Translations under genes and position numbers: made by a program
Notes under the pieces: generated by a model
The model's input: the letters and a program-made list of their open reading frames with translations, nothing else
Databases searched by the model: none
What the model was told of the DNA's origin: nothing
NCBI RefSeq assembly: GCF_029227915.1
Contig: NC_079876.1
Coordinates: 38,051,828 to 38,115,827 of the forward strand
From: Hydractinia symbiolongicarpus
Lineage: Eukaryota; Cnidaria; Hydrozoa; Anthoathecata; Hydractiniidae
DNA: 64,000 nt
Direction of reading: 5' to 3'
In this document: positions 47,213 through 61,770 of the stretch, one piece after another
Position numbering within the stretch: the stretch's first letter is position 1
How the letters are laid out: each line of letters starts with the position of its first letter

Positions 47213-50200
47213 CGCGGGCTAATGGCTAGGATTGGTCCCACAGCAAAAACATGACTTTTTTATCTTAATTTTTAATTGAAACGCTACCACAGCGCCCAGT
47301 GTAATCGCTGAGTTCCGGCAATCATGTCAAATTAAGAAGAATGTTATTTCTTGGAGTCCACTTGTCTCACTTATAACATTTATAACGTCACAGACCAAAA
47401 TCAGTTAAATTTAGTCTCACAGTCAATCGTTTCGCTGTTAAAAGCGATGCAACCTAGTAATACCTGAAAAATATCAAGAAATACATGTTGGTACGATTAT
47501 GTGACTTAGGCGTTGTAACTCAAAGGGATTGATACTGTTAAAAAGTCAATGAAATAAATTTTTTAAAACTGTCGCTATTTCTTCAGCGCGCGATAACGGC
47601 TAGGATTGGTCCCACAGTAAAGAAATGACTTTTTCATCTTAATTCTTAAATGAAGCGCTACCACAGCGACCAGTGTAGTCGCTGAGTTTCGGCAATCATG
47701 TCAAATTAAGAACAATGTTATTTCTTGGAGTCCAATTGTCTCATTTATCACATTCATCAGGTCACAATCCAAAGTTAGTTCAACTCAGTCCCACAGTCAA
47801 TTGTTTCATTGTTAAAGGCGATGCAACCTAGTAATATCGGAAAAATATCGCTAAAAACATGTTGGTACAAATATGTGACCCAACCGTTGTAACTCAAACG
47901 GACTGACACCGTTGGAAAGTCAATAAAATGTAGTTTTTGAAACTGTCGCTATTTCTTCAGCGCGTGATAACGGCTAGGATTGGTCCCACAGTAAAAAATA
48001 ACTTTCTTATCTTAATTCTTAAATGAAGCGCTACCACAGCACCCAGTATGATCGCTGAGTTTCGGCAATCATGTCAAATTAAGAAGATTGTTTTTTCTTG
48101 GAGTCCAATTGTCTCTTTTATCACATTTATCAGGTCACAGTCCAAAGTTAGTTCAATTAAGTCCCACAGTCAATCGTTTCATTGTTAAAGGCGATGCAAC
48201 CTAGTAATATCAGAAAAATATCGCTAAATTCATGTTGGTACGAATATGTGACGCAACCGTTGTAACTCAAACGGACTGACACCGTTAGAAAGTCAATGAA
48301 ATGTAGTTTTTGAAACTGCCGCTATTTCTTCAGGGCGCGATAATGGCTAGGATAGGTCCCACAGTAAAAAAATGACTTTCTTATCTTAGCGCTACCACAG
48401 CGCCCAGTATAATCGCTGAGTTTCGGCAATGATGTCAAATTAAGAAGATTGTTTTTTCTTGGAGTCCAATTGTCTCCTTTATCACATTTATCAGGTCACA
48501 GTCCAAAGTTAGTTCAAATAAGTCCCACAGTCAATCGTTTCATTGTTAAAGGCGATGCGACCTAGTAATATCAGAAAAATATCGCTAAATTCATGTTGGT
48601 ACGAATATGTGACGCAACCGTTGTAACTCAAACGGACTGACACCGTTAGAAAGTCAATGAAATGTAGTTTTTGAAACTGCCGCTATTTCTTCAGGGCGCG
48701 ATAACGGCTAGGATAGGTCCCACAGTAAAAAAAGACTTATTAATTTAAATTTTTAAATGAAGCGCTACCACAGCGCCCAGTGTAATCGCTGAGTTCCGGC
48801 AATCAAGTCAAGTTAAGAAGAATGTTATTTCTTGGAGTCCAATCTTCTCATTTATCACATTTATCAGGTCACAATCCAAAGTTAGTTCAATTAAGTCCCA
48901 CAGTCAATCGTTTCGCTGTTAAACGCCATACAACTTAGTAATACCTGAAAAATATCAATAAATACATGTTGGTAGGAATATGTGACGCAAGCGTTGTAAC
49001 TCAAACGGATTGATACTGTTAAAAAGTCAATTAAATGTAGTTTTTGAAACAGTCGCTATTTCTTCAGCGCGCGATAACGGCTAGGATTGGTCCCACAGTA
49101 AAAAAATGACTTTTTCATCTTAATTCTTAAATGAAGCGCTACGACAGCACCCAGTGTAGTCGCTGAGTGTCGGCAATCATGTCATATTAAGAAGAATGTT
49201 ATTTCTAAGAGTCCAATTGTCTCACTTTCATATTGATAAGGTCACAGTCCATAATCAGTTCAATTAAGTCCCACAGTCAATCGTTTCGCTGTTAAATGCC
49301 ATACAACTTAGTAATACCTGAAAAATATCAAGAAGTACATGTTGGTACGAATATGTGACTCAAGCGTTGTAACTCAAACGGATTGATACTGTTAAAAAGT
49401 CAATTAAATGTAGTTTTTGAAACTGTCGCTATTTCTTCAGCTCGAGATAACTGCTAGGATTGGTCCCACAGTAAAAAAATGACTTTTTCATCTTAATTCT
49501 TAAATGAAGCGCTACCACAGCGACCAGTGTAGTCGCTGAGTTTCGGCAATCATGTCAAATTAAGAAGATTGTTTTTTCTTGGAGTCCAATTGTCTCCTTT
49601 ATCACATTTATCAGGTCACAGTCCAAAGTTAGTTCAATTAAGTCCCACAGTCAATCGTTTCATTGTTAAAGGCGATGCAACCTAGTAATATCAGAAAAAT
49701 ATCGCTAAATTCATGTTGGTACGAATATGTGACGCAACCGTTGTAACTCAAACGGTCTGACACCGTTAGAAAGTCAATGAAATAAAGTTTTTTAAACTGT
49801 CGCTATTTCTTCAGGGCGCGATAACGGCTAGGATTGGTCCCACAGTAAAAAAAGACTTATTAATTTAAATTTTTAAATGAAGCGCTACAACAGCGCCCAG
49901 TGTAATCGCTAAGTTTAGGCAATCATGACAAATTAAGAAGAATGCTATTTCTTGGAGTCCAATTTTTTCATTTATCACATTTATCAGGTCACAGTCAAAA
50001 GTTAGTTTAATTAAGTCCCACAGTCAATTGTTTCGCTGTTAAAAGCCATACAACCTAGTAATACCTGAAAAATATCAAGAAATACATGTTGGTACGAATA
50101 TATGACTCAACCGTTGTAAGTCAAACGGATTGATACTGTTGAAAAGTCAATGAAATGTAGTTTTTGAAACTGTCGCTATTTCTTCAGCGCGCGATAACAG

Positions 50201-51300
50201 CTAGGATTGGTCCCACAGTAAAGAATGACTTTTTCATCTTAATTCTTAAATGAAGCGCTACCACAGCGACCAGTGTAGTCGCTGAGTTTCGGCAATCATG
50301 TCAAATTAAGAACAATGTTATTTCTTGGAGTCCAATTGTCTCATTTATCACATTCATCAGGTCACAGTCCAAAGTTAGTGCAATTAAGTCCCACAGTCAA
50401 TCGTTTCACTGTTAAAAGCGATGCAACCTAGTAATGTCAGATAATTATCGCTAAATACATGTTGGAACGAATATGTGTCACAACCGTTGAAACTCAAACG
50501 GACTGACACCGTTAGAAAGTCAATGAAATGTAGTTTTGGGAAACTGTCGCTATTTCTTCAGAGCGCGATAACGGCTAGGATAGGTCCCACAGTAAAAAAA
50601 TGACTTATTTATCTATTTTCTTAAATGAAGCGCTACCACAGCGCCCAGTGTAATCGCTGAGTTCCGGCAATCATGTCAAATTAAAAAGAATGTTATTTCT
50701 TGGAGTCCGCTTGTCTCACTTATAACATTTATAACGTCACAGACCAAAATCAGTTAAATTTAGTCTCACAGTTATTCGTTTTACTGTTAAAAGCGATGCA
50801 ACCTAGTATTGTCAGATAATTATCGCTAAATACATGTTGGTACGAATATGTGACCCAACCGTTAAAACTCAAACGGATTGATACCGTTAGAAAGTCAATG
50901 AAATGTAGTTTTTGTAACTGTCGCTATTTCTTCAGCGCGGGCTAATGGCTAGGATTGGTCCCACAGCAAAAACATGACTTTTTTATCTTAATTTTTAATT
51001 GAAACGCTACCACAGCGCCCAGTGTAATCGCTGAGTTCCGGCAATCATGTCAAATTAAGAAGAATGTTATTTCTTGGAGTCCACTTGTCTCACTTATAAC
51101 ATTTATAACGTCACAGACCAAAATCAGTTAAATTTAGTCTCACAGTCAATCGTTTCGCTGTTAAAAGCGATGCAACCTAGTAATACCTGAAAAATATCAA
51201 GAAATACATGTTGGTACGAATATGTGACTTAGGCGTTGTAACTCAAAGGGATTGATACTGTTAAAAAGTCAATGAAATAAATTTTTTAAAACTGTCGGTA
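47212..51300. repeat. 10-monomer spacing between recurrent segments (3723 bp)
   Basis: GCGCGGGCTAATGG at 47212 recurs at 50935, and the following 370 or so bases (CAAAAACATGAC, AGGCGTTGTAACTCAAAGGG, AAATAAATTTTTTAAAAC) match closely. The spacing of 3723 bp is ten monomers. Similarity breaks down right of about 51420, where the second copy continues with AGAAGATTG. Confidence 0.75.
48347..48707. repeat. Shortened satellite monomer (361 bp)
   Basis: CTAGG landmarks at 48347 and 48708 are 361 bp apart. The missing part is about 13 bp: TTATCTTA is followed directly by GCGCTACC, without the ATTCTTAAATGAA that normally lies between. Both neighbours share GAAACTGCCGCTATTTC and CTAGGATAGGTCC, so this is also a recent monomer duplication. 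Confidence 0.85.
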
Positions 51301-52430
51301 TTTCTTCAGCGCGCGATAACGGCTAGGATTGGTCCCACAGTAAAGAAATGACTTTTTCATCTTAATTCTTAAATGAAGCGCTACCACAGCGACCAGTGTA
51401 GTCGCTGAGTTTCGGCAATCATGTCAAATTAAGAAGATTGTTTTTTCTTGGAGTCCAATTGTCTCCTTTATCACATTTATCAGGTCACAGTCCAAAGTTA
51501 GTTCAATTAAGTCCCACAGTCAATCGTTTCATTGTTAAAGGCGATGCAACCTAGTAATATCAGAAAAATATCGCTAAATTCATGTTGGTACGAATATGTG
51601 ACGCAACCGTTGTAACTCAAACGGACTGACACCGTTAAAAAGTCAATTAAATGTAGTTTTTGAAACTGTCGCTATTTCTTCAGCTCGAGATAACTGCTAG
51701 GATTGGTCCCACAGTAAAAAAATGACTTTTTCATCTTAATTCTTAAATGAAGCGCTACCACAGCGACCAGTGTAGTCGCTGAGTTTCGGCAATCATGTCA
51801 AATTAAGAACAATGTTATTTCTTGGAGTCCAATCTTCTCATTTATCACATTTATTAGGTCACAATCCAAAGTTAGTTCAATTAAGTCCCACAGTCAATCG
51901 TTTCGCTGTTAAACGCCATACAACTTAGTAATACCTGAAAAATATCAAGAAATACATGTTGGTAGGAATATGTGACGCAAGCGTTGTAACTCAAACGGAT
52001 TGATACTGTTAAAAAGTCAATTAAATGTAGTTTTTGAAACTGTCGCTATTTCTTCAGCGCGCGATAACGGCTAGGATTGGTCCCACAGTAAAAAAATGAC
52101 TTTTTCATCTTAATTCTTAAATGAAGCGCTACGACAGCACCCAGTGTAGTCGCTGAGTGTCGGCAATCATGTCATATTAAGAAGAATGTTATTTCTAAGA
52201 GTCCAATTGTCTCACTTTCATATTGATAAGGTCACAGTCCAAAATCAGTTCAATTAAGTCCCACAGTCAATCGTTTCGCTGTTAAATGCCATACAACTTA
52301 GTAATACCTGAAAAATATCAAGAAATACATGTTGGTACGAATATGTGACTCAAGCGTTGTAACTCAAACGGATTGATACTGTTAAAAAGTCAATGAAATG
52401 TAGTTTTTGAAACTGTGGCTATTTCTTCAG
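48960..52430. repeat. 8-monomer spacing between recurrent segments (about 2991 bp)
   Basis: The run GAAGCGCTACGACAGCACCC, GAGTGTCGGCAATC and CATATTAAGAAG near 49132-49190 recurs near 52123-52181, about 2991 bp away, with matching flanks (GGTAGGAATATGTGACGC on the left, TTCAGCTCGA on the right). The intervening monomers are of mixed type. Confidence 0.75.
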
Positions 52431-54959
52431 CTCGAAATAACCGCTAGGATTGGTCCCACAGTAAAAAAATGACTTTTTCATCCTAATTCTTAAATGAAGC
52501 GCTACCACAGCGACCAGTGTAGTCGCTGAGTTTCGGCAATCACGTCAAGTTAAGAAGAATGTTATTTTTTGGAGTCCAATCTTCTCATTTATCACATTTA
52601 TCAGGTCACAATCCAAAGTTGTTCAATTAAGTCCCACAGTCAATCGTTTCACTGTAAAAAGCTATGCAACCTAGTAATGTCAGATGAATATCGCTAAATT
52701 CATGTTGGTACGAATATGTGAACCAACCGTTAAAACTCAAACGGACTAACACCGTTAGAAAGTCAATGAAATGTAGTTTTTGAAACTGTCGCTATTTCCT
52801 CAGCGCGCGATAACGGCTAGGATTGGTCCCACAGTAAAAAAATGACTTTTTCATGTTAATTCTTAAATGAAGCGCTACCACAGCGCCAAGTATAGTCGCT
52901 GAGTTTCGGCAATCATGTCAAATTAAGAAAAAATTTATTTCTAAGAGTCCAATTGTCTCACTTTCATATTTATAAGGTCACAGCCCATACTCAGTTCAAA
53001 TAATTCCCACAGTCAATCGTTTCGCTGTTAAAAGCCATACAACATAGTAATACCTGAAAAATATTAGGAAATACATGTTGGTAGGAATATGTGACTCAAG
53101 CGTTGTAACTCAAACGGATTGATACTGTTAAAAAGTCAATGAAATGTAGTTTTTGAAACTGTCGCTATTTCTTCAGCGCGCGATATCGGCTAGGATTGGT
53201 CCCACAGTAAAAACGACTTTTTCATCTTAATTCTTAAATGAAGCGCTACGACAGCGCCCAGTGTAGTCGCTGAGTTTTGGCAATCATGTCAAATTAAGAA
53301 CAATGTTTTTTCTTGGAGTCCAATTGTCTCATTTATCACATTGATCAGGTCACAGTCCAAAGTTAGTTCAATAAGTCCCACAGTCAATCGTTTCATTGTT
53401 AAAGGCGATGCAACCTAGTAATATCAGAAAAATATCGCTAAATTCATGTTGGTACGAATATGTGACGCAACCGTTGTAACTCAAACGTACGGACACCGTT
53501 AGAAAGTCAATGAAATGTAGTTTTTGAAACTGTCGCTATTTCTTCAGCGCGCGATAACGGCTAGGATTGGTCCCACAGTAAAAAAATGACTTTTTCATCT
53601 TAATTCTTAAATGAAGCGCTACCACAGCGCCCAGTGTAATCGCTGAGTTTCGGCAATCATGTCAAATTAAGAACAATGTTTTTTCTTGGAGTCCAATTGT
53701 CTCATTTATCACATTCATCAGGTCACAGTCCAAAGTTAGTTCAATTAAGTCCCACAGTCAATCGTTTCATTGTTAAAGGCGATGCAACCTAGTAATATCA
53801 GAAAAATATCGCTAAATTCATGTTGGTACGAATATGTGACACAACCGTTGTAACTCAAACGTACGGACACCGTTAGAAAGTCAATGAAATGTAGTTTTTG
53901 AAACTGTCGCTATTTCTTCAGCGCGCTATAACGGCTAGGATTGGTCCCACAGTAAAAAAATGACTTTTCATGTTAATTCTTAAATGAAGCGCTACCACAG
54001 CGCCCAGTGTAATCACTGAGTTTCGGCAATCATGTCAAATTAAGAAGAATGTTATTTCTAAGAGTCCAATTGTCTCACTTTCATATTTATAAGGTCGCAG
54101 TCCATACTCAGTTCAATTAATTCCCACAGTCAATCGTTTCGCTGTTAAAAGCCATACAACTTAGTAATACCTGAAAAATATAAAGAAATACATGTTGGTA
54201 GGAATATGTGACTCAAGCGTTGTAACTCAAACGGATTGATACTGTTAAAAAGTCAATGAAATTTAGTTTTTGAAACTGTCGCTATTTCTTCAGCGCGCGA
54301 CAACGGCTAGGATTGGTCCCACAGTAAAAAAATGACTTTTTCATCTAAATTCTTAAATGAAGCGTTACCACAGCGCCAAGTGTAGTCGCTGAGTTTCGGC
54401 AATCATGTCAAATTAAGAACAATGTTTTTTCTTGGAGTCCAATTTTCCCATTTATCACATTCATCAGGTCACAGTCCAAAGTTAGTTCAATTAAGTCCCA
54501 CAGTCAATCGTTTCATTGTTAAAGGCGATGCAACCTAGTAATATCGGAAAAATATCGCTAAATTCATGTTGGTACGAATATGTGACGCAACCGTTGTAAC
54601 TCAAACGTACGGACACCGTTAGAAAGTCAATGAAATGTAGTTTTTGAAACTGTCGCTATTTCTTCAGCGCGCGATAACGGCAAGGATTGGTCCCACAGTA
54701 AAAAAATGACTTTTTCATCTTAATTCTTAAATGAAGCGCTACCACAGCGCCCAGTGTAATCGCTGAGTTTCGGCAATCATGTCAAATTAAGAAGAATGTT
54801 ATTTCTAAGAGTCCAATTGTCTCACTTTCATATTTATAAGGTCACAGTCCATACTCAGTTCAATTAATTCCCACAGTCAATCGTTTCGCTGTTAAAAGCC
54901 ATACAACTTAGTAATACCTGAAAAATATCAAGAAATACATGTTGGTAGGAATATGTGAC

Positions 54960-57900
54960 TCAACCGTTAAAACTCAAACGGAATGACACCGTTAGAAAGT
55001 CAATGAAATGTAGTTTTTGAAACTGTCGCTAATTCTTCAGCGCGCGATGACGGCTAGGATTGGTCCCACAGTAAAAAAATGACTTTTTCATGTTAATTCT
55101 TAAATGAAGCGCTACCACAGCGACCAGTGTAGTCGCTGAGTTTCGGCAATCATGTCAAATAAAGAACAATGTTATTTCTTTGAGTCCAATTGTCTCATTT
55201 ATCACATTCATCAGGTTACAGTCCAAAGTTAGTTCAATTAAGTCCCACAGTCAATCGTTTCATTGTTAAAGGCAATGCAACCTAGTAATATCAGAAAATT
55301 ATCGCTAAATTCATGTTGGTACGAATATGTGACGCAACCGTTGTAACTCAAACGGATTGATACTGTTAAAAAGTCAATGAAATGTAGTTTTTAAAACTGT
55401 TGCTATTTCTTCAGCGCGCGATAACGGCTAGGATTGGTGCCACAGTAAAAAAATGACTTTTTCATCTTAATTCTTAAATGAAGCGCTACCACAGCGCCCA
55501 TTGTAATCGCTGACTTTCGGCAATCATGTCAAACTAAGAAGAATGTTTTTTCTTGGAGTCCAATTGTCTCATTTATCACATTTATCAGGTCATAGTCAAA
55601 AGTTAGTTCAATTAAGTCCCACAGTCAATCGTTTCACTGTTAAAAGAGGTGCAACCTAGTAATATCAGATGAATATCGCTAAATACATGTTGGTACGAAT
55701 ATATGACCCAACCGTTGAAACGTAAACGGACTGACACCGTTTAAAAGTCAATGAAATGTAGTTTTTGAAACTGTCACTATTTCTTCAGCGCGCGCTAACG
55801 GCTAGGATTGGTCCCTCAGCAAAAAAATGGCTTTTTCATCTTAATTCTTAAATGAAGCGCTACCACAGCGACCAGTGTAGTCGCTGAGTTTCGGCAATCA
55901 TGTCATGTTAAGAACAATGTTATTTCTTGGAGTCCAATTGCCTCATTTATCACATTCATCAGGTCACAGTCCAAAGTTAGTTCAATTAAGTCCCACAGTC
56001 AATCGTTTCATTGTTAAAGGCGATGAAACCTAGTAATATTGGAAAAATATCGCTAAATAAATGTTGGTACGAATATGTGACCCAACCGTTAAAACTCAAA
56101 CGGACTGACACCGTTAGAAAGTCAATGAAATGTAGTTTTTGAAACTGTCGCTATTTCTTCAGCGCGCGATAACGGCTAGGATTGGTCCCACAGTAAAAAA
56201 ATGACTTTTTCATCTTAATTCTTAAATGAAGCGCTACCACAGCGACCAGTGTAGTCGCTGAGTTTCGGCAATCATGTCAAATTAAGAACAATGTTATTTC
56301 TTGGAGTCCAATTGTCTCATTTATCACATTCATCAGGTCACAGTCCAAAGTTAGTTCAATTAAGTCCCACAGTCAATCGTTTCATTGTTAAAGGCGATGC
56401 AACCTAGTAATATCAGAAAAATATCGCTAAATTCATGTTGGTACGAATATGTGACGCAACCGTTGTAACTCAAACGGATTGATACTGTTAAAAAGTCAAT
56501 GAAATGTAGTTTTTGAAACTGTCGCTATTTCTTCAGCGCGCGATAACGGCTAGGATTGGTCCCTCAGCAAAAAATGAGTTTTTTATATTAATTTTGAATT
56601 GAAGCGCCACCACAACGGCCGGTGTAATCGCTGAGTTCCGGCAATCATGTCAAATTAACAAGAATGTTATTTCTTGAATTCCAATTTTCTTCTTTATCAC
56701 ATTAAGCAGGTCACAGTCCAAACTTAGTTCAATTAAGTCCCACAGTTAATCATTTCACTGTTAAAAGCGATGCAACCTAGTAACGTCAGATGAATATCGC
56801 TAAATTCATGTTGGTACGAATATGTAACCCAACCGTTTAAACTCTAACGGTCTGATACCGTTAGAAAGTCAATGAAATGTAGTTTTTGAAACTGTCGCTA
56901 TTTCTTCAGCGCGAGATAACGGCTAGGATTGGTCCCACGGTAAAATATGACTTTCTTATCTTAATTCTTAAATGAAGCGCTACCACAGCGACCAGTGTAA
57001 TCGCTGAATTTCGGCAATCATGTCAAACTAAGAAGAATGTTTTTTCTTGGAGTCCAATTGTCTCATTTATCACATTCATCAGGTCACACTCCAAAGTTAG
57101 TTCAATTAAGTCCCACAGTCAATCGTTTCATTGTTAAAGGCGATGCAACCTAGTAATATCGGAAAAATATCGCTAAATACATGTGGTACCAATATGTGAC
57201 CTAACCGTTGAAACTCAAACGGACTGACACCGTTAGAAAGTCAATGAAATGTAGTTTTTAAAACTGTCGCTATTTCTTCAGGGCGCAATAACGGCTAGGA
57301 TTGGTCCCACAGCAAAAAAATGACTTATTAATTTAAATTTTTAAATGAACCGCTACAACAGCGCCCAGTGTAAACGCTGAGTTTAGGCAATCATGTCAAA
57401 TTAAGAAGAATGCTATTTCTTGGAGTCCAATTTTTTCATTTATCACATTTATCAGGTCGCAGTCAAAAGTTAGTTCAATTAAGTCCCACAGTCAATCATT
57501 TCACTGTTAAAAGCGATGCAACCTAGTAATGTCAGATGAATATCGCTAAACACATGTTGGTACGAATATGTGACCCAACCGTTTAAACTCAAACGGAATG
57601 ACACCGTTAGAAAGTCAATGAAATGTAGTTTTTGAAACTGTCGTTTTTTTTTCAGCGCGAGATAACGGCTAGGATTGGTCCCACGGTAAAATATGACTTT
57701 CTTATCTTAATTCTTAAATGAAGCGCTACCACAGCGCCCAGTGTAATCGCTGAATTTCGGCAATCATGTCAAATTAAGAAGAATGTTTTTTCTTGGAGTC
57801 CAATTGTCTCATTTATCACATTCATCAGGTCACAGTCCAAAGTTAGTTCAATTAAGTCCCAACGTCAATCGCTTCATTGTTAAGGGCGATGCAACCTAGT

Positions 57901-59441
57901 AATATCGGAAAAATATCGCTAAATACATGTTGGTACGAATATGTGACCCAACTGTTGAAACTCAAACGGACTGACACCGTTAGAAAGTCAATGAAATGTA
58001 GTTTTTGAAACTGTCGCTATTTCTTCAGCGCGCGATAACGGCAAGGATTGGTCCCACAGTAAAAAAATGACTTTTTCATCTTAATTCTTAAATGAAGCGC
58101 TACCACAGCGCCCAGTGTAATCGCTGAATTTAGGCAATCATGTCAAATTAAGAAGAATGTTATTTCTAAGAGTCCAATTGTCTCACTTTCATATTTATAA
58201 GGTCACAGTCCATACTCAGTTCAATTAATTCCCACAGTCAATCGTTTCGCTGTTAAAAGCCATACAACTTAGTAATACCTGAAAAATATCAAGAAATACA
58301 TGTTGGTAGGAATATGTGACTCAAGCGTTGTAACTCAAACGGATTGATACTGTTAAAAAGTCAATGAAATGTAGTTTTTGAAACTGTCGCTATTTCTTCA
58401 GCGCGCGATAACGGCTAGGATTTGTCCCACAGTAAAAAAATGACTTTTTCATCTAAATTCTTAAATGAAGCGCTACCACAGCGACAAGTGTAGTCGCTGA
58501 GTTTCGGCAATCATGTCAAATTAAGAACAATGTTTTTTCTTGGAGTCCAATTGTCCCATTTATCACATTCATCAGGTCACAGTCCAAAGTTAGTTCAATT
58601 AAGTCCCACAGTCAATCGTTTCATTGTTAAAGGCGATGCAACCTAGTAATATCGGAAAAATATCGCTAAATTCATGTTAGTACGAATATGTGACGCAACC
58701 GTTGTAACTCAAACGTACGGACACCGTTAGAAAGTCAATGAAATGTAGTTTTTGAAACTGTCGCTATTTCTTCAGCGCGCGATAACGGCAAGGATTGGTC
58801 CCACAGTAAAAAAATGACTTTTTCATCTTAATTCTTAAATGAAGCGCTACCACAGCGCCCAGTGTAATCGCTGAGTTTCGGCAATCATGTCAAATTAAGA
58901 AGAATGTTATTTCTAAGAGTCCAATTGTCTCACTTTCATATTTATAAGGTCACAGTCCATACTCAGTTCAATTAATTCCCACAGTCAATCGTTTCGCTGT
59001 TAAAAGCCATACAACTTAGTAATACCTGAAAAATATCAAGAAATACATGTTGGTAGGAATATGTGACTCAAGCGTTGTAACTCAAACGGATTGATACTGT
59101 TAAAAAGTCAATGAAATGTAGTTTTTGAAAATGTCGCTATTTCTTCAGCGCGCGACAACGGCTAGGATTGGTCCCACAGTAAAAAAATGACTTTTTCAAC
59201 TAAATTCTTAAATGAAGCGCTACCACAGCGCCAAGTGTAGTCGCTGAGTTTCGGCAATCATGTCAAATTAAGAACAATGTTTTTTCTTGGAGTCCAATTG
59301 TCTCATTTATCACATTCATCAGGTCACAGTCCAAAGTTAGTTCAATTAAGTCCCACAGTCAATCGTTTCATTGTTAAAGGCGATGCAACCTAGTAATATC
59401 GGAAAAATATCGCTAAATACATGTTGGTACGAATATGTGAC
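54960..59441. repeat. Higher-order repeat C, copy 1 (12 monomers, 4482 bp)
   Basis: A third 12-monomer unit. Rare variants recur at exactly 4482 bp: ACCGTTAAAACTC with GGAATGACACC at 54963 and 59445, AAAAGAGGTGCAACC at 55642 and 60124, and CACAACGGCCGGTG at 56611 and 61093. It has the same monomer count as units A and B but different monomers. Confidence 0.87.
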
Positions 59442-61770
59442 CCAACCGTTAAAACTCAAACGGAATGACACCGTTAGAAAGTCAATGAAATGTAGTTTTT
59501 GAAACTGTCGCTAATTCTTCAGCGCGCGATGACGGCTAGGATTGGTCCCACAGTAAAAAAATGACTTTTTCATGTTAATTCTTAAATGAAGCGCTACCAC
59601 AGCGACCAGTGTAGTCGCTGAGTTTCGGCAATCATGTCAAATAAAGAACAATGTTATTTCTTTGAGTCCAATTGTCTCATTTATCACATTCATCAGGTTA
59701 CAGTCCAAAGTTAGTTCAATTAAGTCCCACAGTCAATCGTTTCATTGTTAAAGGCAATGCAACCTAGTAATATCAGAAAATTATCGCTAAATTCATGTTG
59801 GTACGAATATGTGACGCAACCGTTGTAACTCAAACGGATTGATACTGTTAAAAAGTCAATGAAATGTAGTTTTTGAAACTGTTGCTATTTCTTCAGCGCG
59901 CGATAACGGCTAGGATTGGTGCCACAGTAAAAAAATGACTTTTTCATCTTAATTCTTAAATGAAGCGCTACCACAGCGCCCATTGTAATCGCTGACTTTC
60001 GGCAATCATGTCAAACTAAGAAGAATGTTTTTTCTTGGAGTCCAATTGTCTCATTTATCACATTTATCAGGTCATAGTCAAAAGTTAGTTCAATTAAGTC
60101 CCACAGTCAATCGTTTCACTGTTAAAAGAGGTGCAACCTAGTAATATCAGATGAATATCGCTAAATACATGTTGGTACGAATATATGACCCAACCGTTGA
60201 AACGTAAACGGACTGACACCGTTTAAAAGTCAATGAAATGTAGTTTTTGAAACTGTCACTATTTCTTCAGCGCGCGCTAACGGCTAGGATTGGTCCCTCA
60301 GCAAAAAAATGGCTTTTTCATCTTAATTCTTAAATGAAGCGCTACCACAGCGACCAGTGTAGTCGCTGAGTTTCGGCAATCATGTCATGTTAAGAACAAT
60401 GTTATTTCTTGGAGTCCAATTGCCTCATTTATCACATTCATCAGGTCACAGTCCAAAGTTAGTTCAATTAAGTCCCACAGTCAATCGTTTCATTGTTAAA
60501 GGCGATGAAACCTAGTAATATTGGAAAAATATCGCTAAATAAATGTTGGTACGAATATGTGACCCAACCGTTAAAACTCAAACGGACTGACACCGTTAGA
60601 AAGTCAATGAAATGTAGTTTTTGAAACTGTCGCTATTTCTTCAGCGCGCGATAACGGCTAGGATTGGTCCCACAGTAAAAAAATGACTTTTTCATCTTAA
60701 TTCTTAAATGAAGCGCTACCACAGCGACCAGTGTAGTCGCTGAGTTTCGGCAATCATGTCAAATTAAGAACAATGTTATTTCTTGGAGTCCAATTGTCTC
60801 ATTTATCACATTCATCAGGTCACAGTCCAAAGTTAGTTCAATTAAGTCCCACAGTCAATCGTTTCATTGTTAAAGGCGATGCAACCTAGTAATATCAGAA
60901 AAATATCGCTAAATTCATGTTGGTACGAATATGTGACGCAACCGTTGTAACTCAAACGGATTGATACTGTTAAAAAGTCAATGAAATGTAGTTTTTGAAA
61001 CTGTCGCAATTTCTTCAGCGCGCGATAACGGCTAGGATTGGTCCCTCAGCAAAAAATGAGTTTTTTATATTAATTTTGAATTGAAGCGCCACCACAACGG
61101 CCGGTGTAATCGCTGAGTTCCGGCAATCATGTCAAATTAACAAGAATGTTATTTCTTGAATTCCAATTTTCTTCTTTATCACATTAAGCAGGTCACAGTC
61201 CAAAGTTAGTTCAATTAAGTCCCACAGTTAATCATTTCACTGTTAAAAGCGATGCAACCTAGTAACGTCAGATGAATATCGCTAAATTCATGTTGGTACG
61301 AATATGTGACCCAACCGTTTAAACTCTAACGGTCTGATACCGTTAGAAAGTCAATGAAATGTAGTTTTTGAAACTGTCGCTATTTCTTCAGCGCGAGATA
61401 ACGGCTAGGATTGGTCCCACGGTAAAATATGACTTTCTTATCTTAATTCTTAAATGAAGCGCTACCACAGCGACCAGTGTAATCGCTGAATTTCGGCAAT
61501 CATGTCAAATTAAGAAGAATGTTTTTTCTTGGAGTCCAATTGTCTCATTTATCACATTCATCAGGTCACAGTCCAAAGTTAGTTCAATTAAGTCCCAACG
61601 TCAATCGCTTCATTGTTAAGGGCGATGCAACCTAGTAATATCGGAAAAATATCGCTAAATACATGTTGGTACGAATATGTGACCCAACTGTTGAAACTCA
61701 AACGGACTGACACCGTTAGAAAGTCAATGAAATGTAGTTTTTGAAACTGTCGCTATTTCTTCAGCGCGCG
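59442..61770. repeat. Higher-order repeat C, copy 2, with a two-monomer deletion
   Basis: Matches copy 1 at 4482 bp up to about 61570. It then continues with the sequence found two monomers later in copy 1 (CCCAACGTCAATCGCTTCATT, 57860 in copy 1). About 747 bp, or two monomers, present at about 57085-57830 are therefore missing here. Similarity to copy 1 ends near 61770, and ordinary monomers follow to the window end. Confidence 0.82.
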
